From Paramarasmius palmivorus (taxonomy: Eukaryota > Basidiomycota > Agaricomycetes > Agaricales > Marasmiaceae): a DNA stretch of 64,000 bases. The notes under the pieces were generated by a model that did no database searches, was not told where the DNA came from, and saw only the letters and a list, made by a program, of their open reading frames with translations. The position numbers and the translations under genes were made by a program. Every line of letters begins with the position of its first letter. The first letter of the stretch is position 1. The DNA lies in NCBI GenBank assembly GCA_037176845.1, contig JAYKXP010000039.1, positions 1-64,000 of the forward strand, read 5' to 3'. This document shows positions 1 to 13,505 of the stretch, piece by piece.

Positions 1-157
1 ACGACAGAAAGTGGCCATAGCTCATAAATATAGTTCTTGCAGTATGCTTGATACCATACACGCATGGACTATTCATATCGGACATGAGGTTCCCATTTTT
101 AATGGATTTTGTGGATGTGAACGACAACTGGAGCGTAAAAAATGGTAGTCGAATACA

Positions 158-685
158 CTAATCGAAGAGACCGAAACCCTAGGAAGCAGAGAATGAGAAC
201 CGCCAGACGTTATACGGAATCCAAGGAAACATACCATGTCATCGTCTGATTCTTCCTTCTCCTCTTCCTTCTTCTCTTCTTCTTTGGGTGCTTCAGCAGC
301 AGCGGCACCTCCAGCAGCAGCACCTCCTCCAACAGCAGCAGCGGGAGCACCTCCTCCTGAACCAATGTTTGATAAGAGCTCCTTGACGTTCTTGCCCTCA
401 AGAGCCTTTGCGAGAAGGGACGCCCATATGGGCTCGAGTTCGACGTTGGCGGCAGAGGTGAGGGCGATTATTTTATCCGACTAGGAACGTTAAGCATCGA
501 GAATGTGGTGTAAGACTCGGTTGTACTTACGGTGATTTCGATGCCCTCGTCAGCGAGGATAAGGGCGGCGTAAGACGGAGCGAGGTCGGCAGAGGCCTAA
601 TACATCCAATCGGTCAGTATACGATCCATCTCGAAACAGCGGCGAAAACGCATGAAAAGCGACAGATTGTGGAGAAACGCACCAT
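158..685 (-). CDS. RPP1: 60S acidic ribosomal protein P1
   Basis: Ribosomal stalk protein that helps recruit elongation factors to the large subunit. I read four exons on the minus strand: 685-683 (ATG only), 596-531, 480-235 and 178-158. The joined protein has the family's N-terminal helix ([15 protein letters not shown]), an [12 protein letters not shown] stretch, the Ala/Gly/Pro-rich hinge and the acidic tail ending SDDDMGFGLFD. The last intron (234-179) splits the tail just before GFGLFD, so reading straight through gives a false C-terminus. Intron 1 starts GTGCGT and has CTGAC about 20 nt before its acceptor, which supports the ATG-only first exon. That start is inferred; the other exons are firm. 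The gene is divergent from eS10. Confidence 0.88.
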
Positions 686-1072
686 TTGGAATGATTGATA
701 GGCTTCTAAGAGGAAGTTTTGAGGGTCGTGAAGTGGATGAGCGCTGCTTGCCTGTGGATTGCTTCGAGATGGTTCAAAATCTCGGACGAGTTCTGTCGGA
801 CAACGCTTTTGGTAAATACGGCCACACAAAAAATGCCGCGGCATAACGCCAGTGGCTGACATAATGCTGACCAAGAAGAGGGGAAACTCTGTAGTCGACG
901 AGTCAACGCCAGACAGAAACGCGCCGCCGTCCTCAAGACTCGTCAAAATCAACGCCAGCGCCATCGCCAACAGCGCCATCTGTGAGTATTCCATGCAGAA
1001 TTCATGTCATTTTGGCGACTGGACTCTCGACGAATATGGATTCGATACTGAACATTTGGATGTAGGCCCACC
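686..1072. promoter_or_regulatory. Shared intergenic region between two ribosomal protein genes
   Basis: These 387 bases lie between the inferred start codons of P1 (minus) and eS10 (plus). Both products belong to the ribosome, so a shared bidirectional promoter is plausible. The open frames within it (for example 614-994 minus) resemble no protein I know. I did not identify specific factor sites. Confidence 0.45.
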
Positions 1073-1620
1073 ATGATCATCCCCAAAGAGAACAGGCGTG
1101 TTATCTATGAAAACCTCTTCAAGGGTTCGTCTCCAACTAGTCGTCTCAAGATCATGGCCTGACCCTTGTTGATCTGCACACAGAGGGCGTTATGGTTGCC
1201 AAAAAAGACTTCAACGCACCCAAACATGAAGAACTCGACGTTCCCAATCTTCAAGTCATCAAAGCCCTCCAAAGTCTCACCTCAAAGGGCTACGTCAAAA
1301 CCCAGTTCAGCTGGCAGTGGTACTACTACATTTTGACTCCTGAGGGTGTCGAATATTTGAGGGAGTGGTGAGCTGCACGTCTACTCCAACCCCGGCTCCG
1401 CTAATTGTATCCCAGGCTTCACCTACCTGCGGAAATTGTTCCTGCCACTCACAAAAAGGCCGCTCGTCCTCCTCGTCCCGCAACTGTTCGTCAAGGTGGA
1501 GACGGTGCTTACAGGGCTCCTCGTGGCGATAGGGAAGGTTACAGAAAGAAGGAGGATGCTCCGGGAGAGTTCAGGCCTCAGTTTGCTGGCGTCGGAAGGG
1601 GTGCTCCCAGGGAGGCATAG
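1073..1620 (+). CDS. RPS10: 40S ribosomal protein eS10
   Basis: Small-subunit ribosomal protein. There are three exons: 1073-1124, 1184-1367 and 1416-1620. The protein begins [20 protein letters not shown] and carries the eS10 winged-helix core ([37 protein letters not shown]). It ends in the basic Arg/Gly-rich tail with [20 protein letters not shown]. Length and content match the family with no breaks. The first intron uses GTTCGT as donor, an unusual but frame-compatible site, with acceptor CACAG at 1179-1183. The start codon is the first ATG that gives the conserved N-terminus. Confidence 0.95.
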
Positions 1621-4600
1621 AGTGTTATGTATCTGTTCTATGTTATGCAGCCATGTTTTCAAAACAAACCCGACATCCCATGCTGTTCCCTTATCAACTC
1701 TGCACATTCAGCGTCTTACCTCAGTGAATATTGTTACCATCGGACAGATAAGCGACGACTATGATCGAGAAAAAGTAGCACAGCTAACTCCTTGCCCCGC
1801 TCATCAACCTCCCAATCGCAACCTATCGTACAATTTAATGCGTACTACACTTACGCAACGAATCTACCCTTCGAGGGTGGGAGAATCCTCGGCCGGTGGA
1901 AAGTATTCCGGGATAAGGGTTCTGAAATGAAATTCACAGATGGTATCAAATGAAATCGAGCTCAGACTCACTCATAGACTTCCTTATCCTTATCACTAAA
2001 CACCACGAAAACCACCCGTTCAAGCTAGTAAAGCAGTCGATCATCTCTTCAACCACGCGACAACACGAACGTACATACCTTGTTGCCTTGCTCCGTCTCA
2101 TAAAACTCACGAACTACACGCAAAGCAATGTGGGTTGCATCGACGATCGGATAGCCATATACTCCAGTAGAAATTGACGGGAAATGCCTAAAGCCACTAT
2201 CAGCCAATAGCGAACTCGAGAGCTAATGGGCTGCAATTTACGATGTGCTTGCAAGCATTCTCCACGGCTCGCAATAAACTTGATTTGTAACACGACGCCA
2301 ATTGCTCAGCCTTGAGCTCAACCGTTAGAATCATCGTAGATGGGACCGACTGTGTGTATAACATGTTTTCTGGTGAGCCAAATATTAGTAGCTGAACCAT
2401 ATAAGTATCGATCCTTACGAACGAGGGTAATCTGTATGCCTTAGTAATCTTTGCTTCGCCTGTTTCTGCGCCATTCAAGCCTCTACCTGGTTATAAACAA
2501 TCAAGAGGACATTTTACAGTTCTTGTAGGCCACGCACATTCTGCCAGTAGTTCTGGACCAGCAGCCCTGTGGATCGCACCATCCACTAGATCGACACAGT
2601 CATGGGCCTAGATTCATGCATAACTGGGAAAGGGCTGACCTCCACTTCCACCTGTGAACAGATGTTGTCTCGTCAGTCTCAAGGACGGTATTTGAGATAG
2701 AGGGGACAGGCACCAAGTAAACTCCTGTTCGCTGCGTTCACTATCGAGTCAACTTCCAACTTCGTGATATCTCCCTGACTGATGGTCAAAACTGGTCAGA
2801 GGTTCGATCATGTCAACTCTCAAGAAAAGACACACAACAATGAAATACGATCGAGGAACGAGGCATTTGGAGAGTATTTTGCGGCGTGGGATGCTTTCAG
2901 AACGGCTGCCTTGTACAGTTGTGTGAGTGTGCGTATATCTGACAGCTTGATAATATTGGGCATTGGTGTTTCCTGTTCAGAGTCTGAAGACATTGAATAA
3001 CTCGTGAGAGATGGACGTTGATGACAAGGTTCGCACTCTCAAGTATGTCAAGCAAGGCTCGCACGGTCGGCCCGAAGCTTTTCAACGCCTTTCTTTCTCT
3101 CTACCATCATGTCCACCGAAGTTACCTGAATCTTCGCACCAATTCTGAAGAAGCAATGGTGCCCATTCATATTCTCGTCCCTTTCTTATTCGAGAGAAGT
3201 CCTGCAACAAACCTCCCTGCTTATCAAGGACCCAGCTCGACGTCTTGCCAAAAGATGGTTCCGGGGTATACATGGCCGGCTTATCTGGAACGAAAAGACG
3301 GTATCTCTGGGCTTAGATGGCGTGCGGTAGAGGTGGAGCCGACAATTCGTTGCCAGACTAGAGGGACTATCAGTCCTACTGCTGGAGGACATCCATACAT
3401 TGGCTGGGATAAAGTCGGTGATATGACGACTAAAACAGTTTTCACAGAACTCACGCCCTGGCAAAATTATCATGGGAATCAGTCAACGTTCGGTTCCTGT
3501 ATCTATCTTGAACAACAGCATTGTTCAACGAAACGAGACGAATACGACTCCCATGTTTTCGCCCTCTTCGATTTCCTACGCGCCCCGGCAAGGTCTACAC
3601 CTTTATCTGAACCGAATACACATTTGGCATTCCTTTCACAATCCAAAGGGCTTGGCTCATCTCTCCACATGGTCTACTGATTTCGGGGCGTCTTGGAGTC
3701 ATCGAGAAAACAGAGACGAACACCCACAAGGATAACACTCTTTCTACCATTTTGTTCTACCGATCTTTTGGCAAACCCTCCGCTGGCTGCAAACCCACTG
3801 GTATCCTTGGCGGTTCTGATTGTGCGTTGTCCGCTTCACCCAATGCAGCGGTTAAATATCCAAAATATGGTGCCCCGTTCCCATGAACCAACAACTCATC
3901 CTTTGCGACTCCAGCGTATCTTATTGGTGCTTGAAGCAGAAGTGCGTCAGAAGAAACGGAGGTCGTTTGTCCACTAACTGCTTCCTTCGCCAGACCACCT
4001 CGTCATGCCTCGGTCGCTACGAAATCGCGCCATATAGTGCTTCTATCCTTGAAACGCGTCCACCCAAAAGGGAAATCCTCTTGTCTCAAAGGTTGATACT
4101 CGCGTTGAACAAAGCATGAATAATGACAGTTTCGACAGAGATACTCTCTGCCAATACGCGATGTGAGCATTTATTACCTATTATTTTCGTTCCCTTAATT
4201 ACTACTCCAATCAATGATCCACAACATAGCAGATGACTAGCATCAAAACGGTTATTATCATGCTGTGGAGTGTTGTATACCGGTCGTTTTGATCAAGAGC
4301 AGGCTCCAGTTCTCCTGTGATCCGCCGTCGACAGTATGTGTCCGGTATTTCAAGACCATTCGGCTTCACTTTGTGGCCTTCGGGTGTGCCAACTCGTTTC
4401 ACTCCACTGTCTTTTGTAACTCTCACCATCGAGGATGTGAGGACACGAGTACTGCGGTTGAGGCAATTGCATTCGGTCGGGTTGTGCGAGAGTTGTCACA
4501 TTTCGTCGCTTTCTGCTACGCAACAATTCCTCTTTCTGTCATGGGTACCGCGTTCCTTTCTTGTAGATGAAGACGTTTAACCGACTTGACTATCAGATTC

Positions 4601-4836
4601 CCTTTCGGCCTATTTCAGAAAGTGGTGATCGTTTGCCTGCGAAATTCGCTGTCGGTCCACACCGCATCAGCCCATTCTAACACTTGATATAGGTAATTCC
4701 GATTTGCCATGGACACCACCTTGGGAGAAGCGAAATGCATGGACTTCCGCTTGGAAATTGTCTCGACTCGCTGGTTCTCAGCATTCTCTGTACCGTATTG
4801 TATCGGAAGGTACATTGAGCCAGATATAAAAAGGCT
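1621..4836. other. Gene-poor stretch without recognisable genes
   Basis: There are many short open frames on both strands but none I can assign. The longest, 3018-3680 plus (220 residues), has no recognisable motif, and adjoining frames around 3470-3980 are also open for short runs. I could not build a spliced product resembling a known family. I saw no terminal repeats, transposase or RNA gene. It may hold degenerate or lineage-specific genes. Confidence 0.5.
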
Positions 4837-5130
4837 TCACGCGTGGAATGCCGTTTTAGACTTCGCATAAGACTCAATCTTGCGCTTCACAGACTCAATC
4901 TCTTGATAGTGGCTGTAAAATGATACTGTAATGTAAGTGATCAGCAATGTCATCGATGCCTGAGTTTTGACTTGCACCTCCGGGGCTTTTACACAGATCT
5001 CCGCGGCTTGAACATCGGAACTTAGGAGCTCCTCTTTGGCGATTGTGTCGAACCGAATTGCGGGAAATTCCTGGGCACTGCTGGGCGAGTGAGTGAGTGA
5101 GTTGGCATGTAGTGCTCGTCTACCACCCAA
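4837..5130 (-). pseudogene. Possible N-terminal remnant of an MFS transporter
   Basis: A 97-codon minus frame contains AAEICVKAPEVQVKTQ followed by a hydrophobic run (TLLITYITVSFYS). This resembles the region before and into the first cytoplasmic loop of fungal major-facilitator transporters. No continuation with further membrane helices was found downstream on the minus strand, so if the resemblance is real it is a fragment. The match is from memory of the family pattern and is weak; it could be chance. Confidence 0.25.
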
Positions 5131-6323
5131 CAGGCCACTTGAAGTTCCGTACAGGCCTTTCTATGGAAGCTTGGCATTTTGGTATGTAGATGAATAAGTT
5201 TGTGTACCTACCGCATTGGCCTGCAATTGTGAGTGACCTCCCTGTATGTCCGTTTTTCACAGCCCATCGAAACGCCTCCAACCAGGCTTGTCAAGTTACT
5301 CTACGGAAGTGCACACGGGCATAGCTAGCCCACTGGTAGTATGACGTTGTCCTGACCAGTACCAATCACCCAGGCACTTGTAAACCAGGCTTCTGTTGGC
5401 CGGGGAAGGCAAGAAGATTTGAGTGGGAACTCGCCAATTCAATTCGGTGGGTCAAATATGAAGACTTCATACCTAGAGCTACATTTTCATGTCCTGTTGA
5501 GCAAGACAGCGGCAGCTTTTGTCCTATTCCTATCACCCGTTAAAAGTAAGTTCACACGTTTTGGTCAGACTCTACAGCATCAATAAACGTATTTTGCAGG
5601 AGATTAATTATTGAAACAATGCGGTTAACCTTAATCATGTCGATCCCTAGTTTTCCGCATCAAGTCGTTCTTAATGTAAATCCGCCTCGCCCTTTGCACT
5701 GTGCAACAAAAGTTACAATAATGGATGGTGATCAAGCGCAGCGTGTTTGAAACTACGGAACTTCGCAAGTACTGGACATTATTTGCTGCGCTAATGAAAC
5801 ACGACCGAGGACCCTGCTCCCACAGGGGCCCTCAGGCTGTAGAGAAAACTGCTAAGTGCTTCGCATTGGAAGCCCTCTTTTGCGGCTTCCGTCGGTCTTA
5901 TTTCTCGTTTCCTCACACACCCCTCCGGGCTAATGCATTCTCAGGTGTTGTAGGGATTGGATTTTGTCGCCCAAATACGGAGATGGGATTCTTATAACTC
6001 TTCATCCGCACAGATAGGCCTTGGAGTGGATACACAATGATGATTGGACTCACGATGCAGTCCGGCGTCTCTGCGAGCTTAGGCCTAAAGATCCAGGCTT
6101 CGGGAATGAGTCTTTGATTGGCTGCTTTAAGTTATCACAACCGCCAACTTGGGATACACGAGGTAAGCCCTTGAAGTTTATCGTTCTTGTCAGACAATGC
6201 TCTTTTTGATGATATCTAATCTAGTTATCATCGTTCCCATGTCCGCGCGATACATCTTCCGCTGTACTGGTGTATCGTCGGATCCCGTCCTCTGGACTCA
6301 GGCTTCTGAGCCACTCTGAACTG
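5131..6323. other. Intergenic stretch, nothing assigned
   Basis: Only short frames occur here, such as 5725-5997 plus, with no motif I recognise. The 3' end is presumably the promoter of the downstream TmpA-like gene. Confidence 0.4.
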
Positions 6324-6331
6324 TATAAAAG
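6324..6331 (+). promoter_or_regulatory. TATA box of the TmpA-like gene
   Basis: The octamer TATAAAAG lies 45 bases before the ATG at 6376, a normal spacing for a fungal TATA element with a short leader. Confidence 0.6.
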
Positions 6332-6375
6332 GACGCCCCATTGAATTCCAGAAGACGTCGTCTCGTAGATCCAAC

Positions 6376-7975
6376 ATGTCTTCTCTCGGCCCCGCACCTT
6401 TCTCTCGCGCTTCGACGCCTGATGTAGAGAAGCAAGCTGCAGATACGGAGTCATCCGCGAATTCGTCCTCTGGCTCTATCATAGACGAGAAGGTCAGCGC
6501 ACCGACGCCGGAGGCCAACCAGATTGAGCCTCCCCAAGAGGTAGATTTGACCCTGCCACCCAAGAGTGGGCGCTCTAGCCTGACTAGATGGCTTGATCGT
6601 GAGTTAGCTTTCATGTTACTGATTCCTATTCTGACTGCTTTACATAGTCATCTTCTTTTCATATTATCGGAAGACTTTCACCATCATCTTCCTCGCCAAT
6701 CTAGCTGTTTTCATCGCTATCGTCGCTCGTGCCAGAGGTCGTCCACTTGCTTCAGACGTGGGTAGCGCTGCATCAGCCAACTTGATGGTGGCACTTCTCT
6801 TTCGGCAAGAGAACTTCGTCAACATGGTGTACGAGATCGCTGTCGCCTGTCCGCACAGCGCTCCTCTTTGGTTGCGCTCTCGACTCGCAAAGGTATTCCA
6901 TTACGGGGGTGCCCACAGCGGAGCTGGAACAGCTGCCGTTGTGTGGTATATAATGTACACCGCTCTCGTCACAATGGATTACCTCGACGACAGAACTCCG
7001 GCCGGATTAGCCAATACGATCACATCGTACATCCTTGTCACCATGTTCTGTCTCATTCTTGCGGGAGCCTACCCTCGCTTTCGTGTTCTCTACCACGATT
7101 ACTTCGAGGCAATGCACCGCTACTCTGGATGGGTTGCCCTCTGTACGTTTTGGACCCACAGCATCTTCGCCGGCTTCCAGTACAAAGCGGCGGATCAACC
7201 CCTCGGCCTCTACCTTATCAATACTCCGAACTTCTGGACATTATGTATTTCCACTAGCTGCACTATCCTCTCTTGGGGTCGTCTGAGGCGTATTGACGTC
7301 TACCCCGAGGTCCTTTCTAGCCACGCTATCCGTCTGCACTTCAAGTACCGTCAGATGAGGCCATTCTACGGACTGAAGATTTCCAATCGCCCTCTGGTCG
7401 AATGGCACGCGTTTGCTACCATCCCCGACGAGGATGCTGATGGGAAACCAGATGGCTTTTCGGTGTTGGTATCTAATGCTGGTGATTGGACGAAAAGTAC
7501 CATCATGAACCCCCCAAAGAAGTTGTGGGTTCGTGGAGCACCCCTTCATGGACTGCTCTACACTTCGCTCCTATTCAAACGGATTGTAGTTGTCGCCACT
7601 GGATCTGGTATCGGTCCCACGCTCAGGTAGTCATCAGATTATTTCTGGACGTTTACTATTTAATACTGATACTCGCGGTCTAGTTTGTTTTACGCCAATG
7701 TTACGCCTCGACGGATTTTCTGGTCGACCCCCGCGCCGGACACGACATATGGCGACAATGTCATTGACGCCGTGAAGAAGGCTGATCCAAAGGCAACAAT
7801 CTGGGACACTCGCAAGCTGGGAAGGCCCGATATGGTAATGGAAACCTGGAAGCTGGTGAGAGAGTACGATGCGGAAGCCGTCTTCATAATCTCCAATCCT
7901 AAAATGACAAGGAAAGTGGTCTTTGGTATGGAGAGTCGGGGCGTTCCTGCATATGGTGCTATTTTCGACTCGTAA
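6376..7975 (+). CDS. tmpA: TmpA-like ferric-reductase-related membrane flavoprotein
   Basis: Predicted multi-pass oxidoreductase related to the Aspergillus nidulans membrane protein TmpA. Exons are 6376-6598, 6648-7626 and 7684-7975. An acidic, Ser/Pro-rich cytosolic N-terminus of about 75 residues precedes several membrane segments with haem-ligand-type histidines (HYGGAHSGAG, MHRYSGWVALCTFWTHS). A flavin/NAD-binding half follows: VEWHAFATI stands where NOX/FRE enzymes have HPFT, and ATGSGIGPTL is the nucleotide loop. The C-terminus ends GVPAYGAIFDS, as I recall for this subfamily. All three exons read cleanly. TmpA has been linked to conidiation, but the role here is unknown; proteins of this kind are sometimes mislabelled as nonribosomal peptide synthetases in basidiomycete annotations. 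Confidence 0.82.
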
Positions 7976-8403
7976 TCAACTCGTTCCATTTCGGTTTTGT
8001 CACCAATCGCCTGTGCATCTAATGGAGGCGAGGGTCTATTAGGGTATATTCAGTTTTGTACGATCAAAGTTAGATTACAACCAATGCACCATTTCCCTTC
8101 TTTATCAACTATTGCGATGCAACACTGGCTGGGCAGCTTGAAAGGGGGTCCCTCCCGTCGGCCGCCCATAACTATTCCCCATTGACGACCGTTATCAGGA
8201 CATTGTAAGATCTAATTTGCGGTTTGACGGCCGACGTTGCAAGGTAGTAGAATATTAGTTGTAGAAGTACAATACACACATTGACAACATTTTCAAAGCA
8301 CAAGCGGTATAATGCAAAGTCGAACATTGATCGTTCGTTTTCTAGATGCTTCTACTGTGGTATCGATATCGACACGCCACTCAGAATGCTATGGCTAGAG
8401 TGA

Positions 8404-10019
<1,616 letters not shown>

Positions 10020-10197
10020 TTTTCCTTGCAAGGAAGTGATTGAGTCAGAAGGAGAAAGTGCTCAATAGGTAAGTAAGCAGTTGGGAGTACAGGTAAAAGG
10101 GAGCAACGTGTCAATGCTAGAGCGTCAACTCAGTTCGAGTCACAGCCAAAATTGTGAAGGAGAACTTTGAATTTTTTTCGCGCGCTTAGATCTCGAC

Positions 10198-11717
10198 ATG
10201 GCGTCACACGTGCCTGCCAAATCCTCCGACAATCATCCTCCGGCAACCTCTCTGCTGGGTACCACCATGGCAAATACCACTGTTCCTGTGTCTCTCAAAC
10301 CAGTAGCAGGCTTCTGCATCAAATCATCCACCTTACAGCCAGCTGTGTATACTCCTGTTTCTCCAGCACCTTCTCCGAGCTCACTAGAGCCCAAAAATCC
10401 ACCAATCACCATCCCGGCCGGGTTCAAGATCTTTGTGAACATCGCTTGGGATGCAAACGTTCCACCGCCTCCGGAATGCAGTGAGGAGGCTATCAAACGC
10501 GCCATGGAAGGTCAAACTAGCGAGAGTGATGGGGCCAATGGATCTGATGAGTATTTCGTTCCGGTGGTAGTCAGTGAAGGGAGGCAAGATACGGACAAAG
10601 GTACGCCTATGCTCCTTTCGTTTACGTGCCATACTCGGCCGGTTGGCAATGAAACAGAATAACACTCAGGACATTGACACCGCACCACACCTTTTGAAAC
10701 ATAACTCATTATAGCTATGTTTCTATGTGTTGCGTAGTCGGCTTATTGCCTATTTCCGAACCACATCTGACTTCATACTACCGTTCCAGCTGGAAAACCG
10801 TCGCTCGTCTTTGACTGCGTCTTTCACAAGTCTGTTAAAACTCGCACACTCATCGATCATGAGTACAAGGTCTTCATTATAGGTACTTCGCCTTTTCTTT
10901 CACCCCCAGTACACATCGATTGAACTGCGCAGAACTCTCTTTACAGCGCATTGAGGCACAGACTGGTCTCTTACTTTCCCGTAACATCGGCACTCCAAAC
11001 ATAGCCGCTAAAGGGAAACTAGAGCCTCGAACAGTGTCGATCCCTTCTTTTCTCGCTTCGAAATCCTCGTCCGAGGCTTCACACGTCGCCAAGAAACCTC
11101 TCATTGAAGAAATAACGCCTGCGGAATCGGAGGCCGTCAAGAAACCAAAGGGTATACTGAAAACCACGCAACAGCCCTCTCCCGTTGCTCCACGCCCGAG
11201 CCAGATACAACAAATCCCGCTTCAATGGTCTTGGTCGAAGCAAAATGACCAAATACAGATCGTTATTTCCGTCCCCAAGCTCGTAAGTGACTCATGTATC
11301 TGGTTTACTCCTTCCCACCACACTCTAAAAGTTTCCCTTGTACCACGATTCTCACAATGGAGTAGATATATATGTTCTATACCTATCCTTATTTGACATT
11401 TGTGAATGACGTTTCGGCCGGTTTCGATCTCATTCTTTCCTTTTCTCTCTAGGATAATTCTGTCATATCCAAAGCCACGTTCGATATAGAACCACGACGG
11501 TTCATTCTCAGCATCCCAAATTATCCAACTCTTGACGTCGACCTAAGGATATCTGATGCTGAAATTGTCAGCTAATTCTGGCACAACAGCCACCATCACC
11601 GATTCAGAGGCGGGGGAGGGCGGGATTTTGACTCTTAAACGACAACGGCCGTTCAACGTCGAAGACGCCACCGCAGAATGGCGCATAGCCGAAAATCGAC
11701 TTGTTATTGTTGCATAG
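10198..11717 (+). CDS. PIH1: PIH1-domain protein (R2TP complex type)
   Basis: PIH1/Nop17 proteins link Hsp90 to assembly of snoRNPs and other complexes. The PIH1 domain is seen as IPAGFKIFVNIAWDANVPPP, EYFVPVVVSEGRQDTDK and GKPSLVFDCVFH. A linker rich in Ser/Pro/Lys follows, then a CS-like C-terminal region (ISKATFDIEPRRFILSIP, AEWRIAENRLVIVA). Exons are 10198-10600, 10790-10882, 10933-11282 and 11453-11717. Intron 1 is long for this window (189 nt). In the last exon a single extra base near 11570-11575 moves the frame between SDAEIV and NSGTTATITD; without a correction the protein stops about 45 residues early. I treat this as a probable sequence error because the downstream frame is well conserved in character. 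Confidence 0.82.
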
Positions 11718-11941
11718 GAACGCAATGTAGATTAGGTGTAAAAACGTACGGCAGGACGTCTAAAGTCAACGATACATACAAGCCGTGTAAGTAATCGATA
11801 CAGTACTTCATGAGGATACCGTTACATCAATAAGTCGTAAGAGTCGTAAACTGCGAAGCACAACAGCGAATAGATAAGTATATGATTAAAGGGAGAAAAG
11901 GAAAGATGAAGAATCCAGATCGCTGTAAGATGTCCTTGGGC

Positions 11942-13233
11942 TCAACCGCCCGCTTTGCCTAGCAAGGCATAGCCGTTACCGGCAGGCCCATGAAGCTGTG
12001 TAATGATAAAACCTCAGCGCTCAGCTTCCAACACCTACGCGTAAGAGTAACACTGACCTTATTATAGCACCTGCCGCACAGCGGTGTACCATCATGGTCC
12101 CTCAAACGAGTGGAATCGAGTAACGTGCTGCATTCCGAACACCTCAAACAGTTCTTGTGCCAGGTCTTTCCGACCGCTTTGACCTGAAACAACAAAAGAT
12201 CAGATCAAAGCAATGATGCAAGGGTTAATTAAAGGCTGCAATATACCTGTTCTGCAAAATAGACACTCTTTTCGCATTTCGGGCAGCTTGGGGTATTGCC
12301 GCCCCATTTGCGAGGTGAGGAACCTGTGGTATTGGTAGTGACACCACGACCAAAGCCACCACCCAGAGCAGCGCCGTAACGAGTACCAGTCGCAGTCTGC
12401 ATGAGTGGTTTAGCAGTAGCGTAGCCCTCCATCATTGCCGCGGTGATGCTGCTACTACTGCGCCCAAGTGTAACACCTCCGGATTGATTCCCGTTTGTCC
12501 GTGAAGCAGCAGAGCCATTGGATAAAGGAGAGTCTACGGACATGGGCCTTGCTTTGACCACGGGAATTACTTCTTCCAGCGTATCCCGAGCCTCTTCAGC
12601 TTCATCGTCGTCCACTGGATCAGCCTTGGGTGGAGTACCGTTGCTACGGAACGTTGGGCTTGTCGGTGATGTCAGCGTTCGGGTAGGTTGCAACAGTGGA
12701 GGCGAGCGTGAGGTCGGAGGTGGCGATATGCTGCCAAAACGAGCAGTGGCTCTTGTGGGGGAAAGGGGTGGACTCGTTGCGCGTTGTGGCAGATTAGCTT
12801 GACGGAGGTCTCTTGTGCCAAAGTTCCTGGAATGGCAAGGCTTACAGTACGGCTAACAGAATATTAGGGTCAATACAACGAGGAGGAAGAACAACTCTAC
12901 ACACTTGTTGATCGTGTTCCAGCAACGTATAAGAGTCCAGCCTCTTGTTGCACGATGTGCATGCTAAACATGGCTATCCAACGTTCTTTTAGCTGGCGCT
13001 TTGGTCTAATATGAAGCATTTATACCTTGTGATAGAGCTAGAAGAGACAATCAGTCAAGATCCTTGCAAGATAGACCCATCACTCACTTTTCTGCCTGGT
13101 CCCATAACCTGTAAAGCGGTGCGCATATTAGTGAATAAGAACCAAAAGCTGTTGTGCTAGACCTCACCTGTTCAGCAGCGTATACGGATTTGCTGCACCT
13201 GGGACATATTGGGGTACCTCCAAAGGGATGCAT
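11942..13233 (-). CDS. Two-LIM-domain protein
   Basis: LIM domains bind two zinc ions each and mediate protein contacts, often with actin. There are seven exons: 13233-13168, 13108-13088 (21 nt), 13037-13026 (12 nt), 12973-12905, 12852-12247, 12183-12058 and 11995-11942. LIM1 starts at residue 9 (CPRC) and runs through H-x2-C, C-x2-C and CKPCH. A low-complexity linker of about 190 residues rich in Ser/Thr/Pro follows. LIM2 is complete (CPKC, HKNC, CSEC, CGRC) and ends with a short Gly-rich tail, LHGPAGNGYALLGKAGG. The small exons each complete LIM1 in frame. The layout resembles cysteine-rich LIM proteins; the cellular role is not shown by sequence. It is divergent from eIF5A, 272 bp between starts. 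Confidence 0.88.
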
Positions 13234-13505
13234 GGTCGTGAAGACGTCGGTATTGGCGTCGGTATCGGTTGTGGTGGTGGTAGTGGTGCAAGCGAGGTGT
13301 GACGCTGTTGTGTCACAAAATGTAATCGGTCGCGGCGCAGCGCTTACCGCCGTCAGGTCACAGCTGATTGGAGGGTCGGAGTTTGAAAAAGGATCGATTT
13401 TTTAGGATTTCACTTTTGGGCTCTCTTCACCTTGCTCTCTCCCTCACCTTCCCTTAGACTTCTTCTTTTTTTGCTGATCTTACCCTCCCTCACTTCTCAT
13501 TCAAA

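Noticed and set aside
236..484. Plus-strand frame rich in Ser, Ala and Pro
   Set aside because: It is the antisense of the P1 hinge and acidic tail; the minus strand has the real gene.
3018..3680. 220-codon plus frame
   Set aside because: No motif or codon pattern I could recognise, and neighbouring frames are equally open, so I did not call it a gene.
10233..10505. Minus-strand frame overlapping PIH1 exon 1
   Set aside because: Shadow of the PIH1 domain coding sequence.
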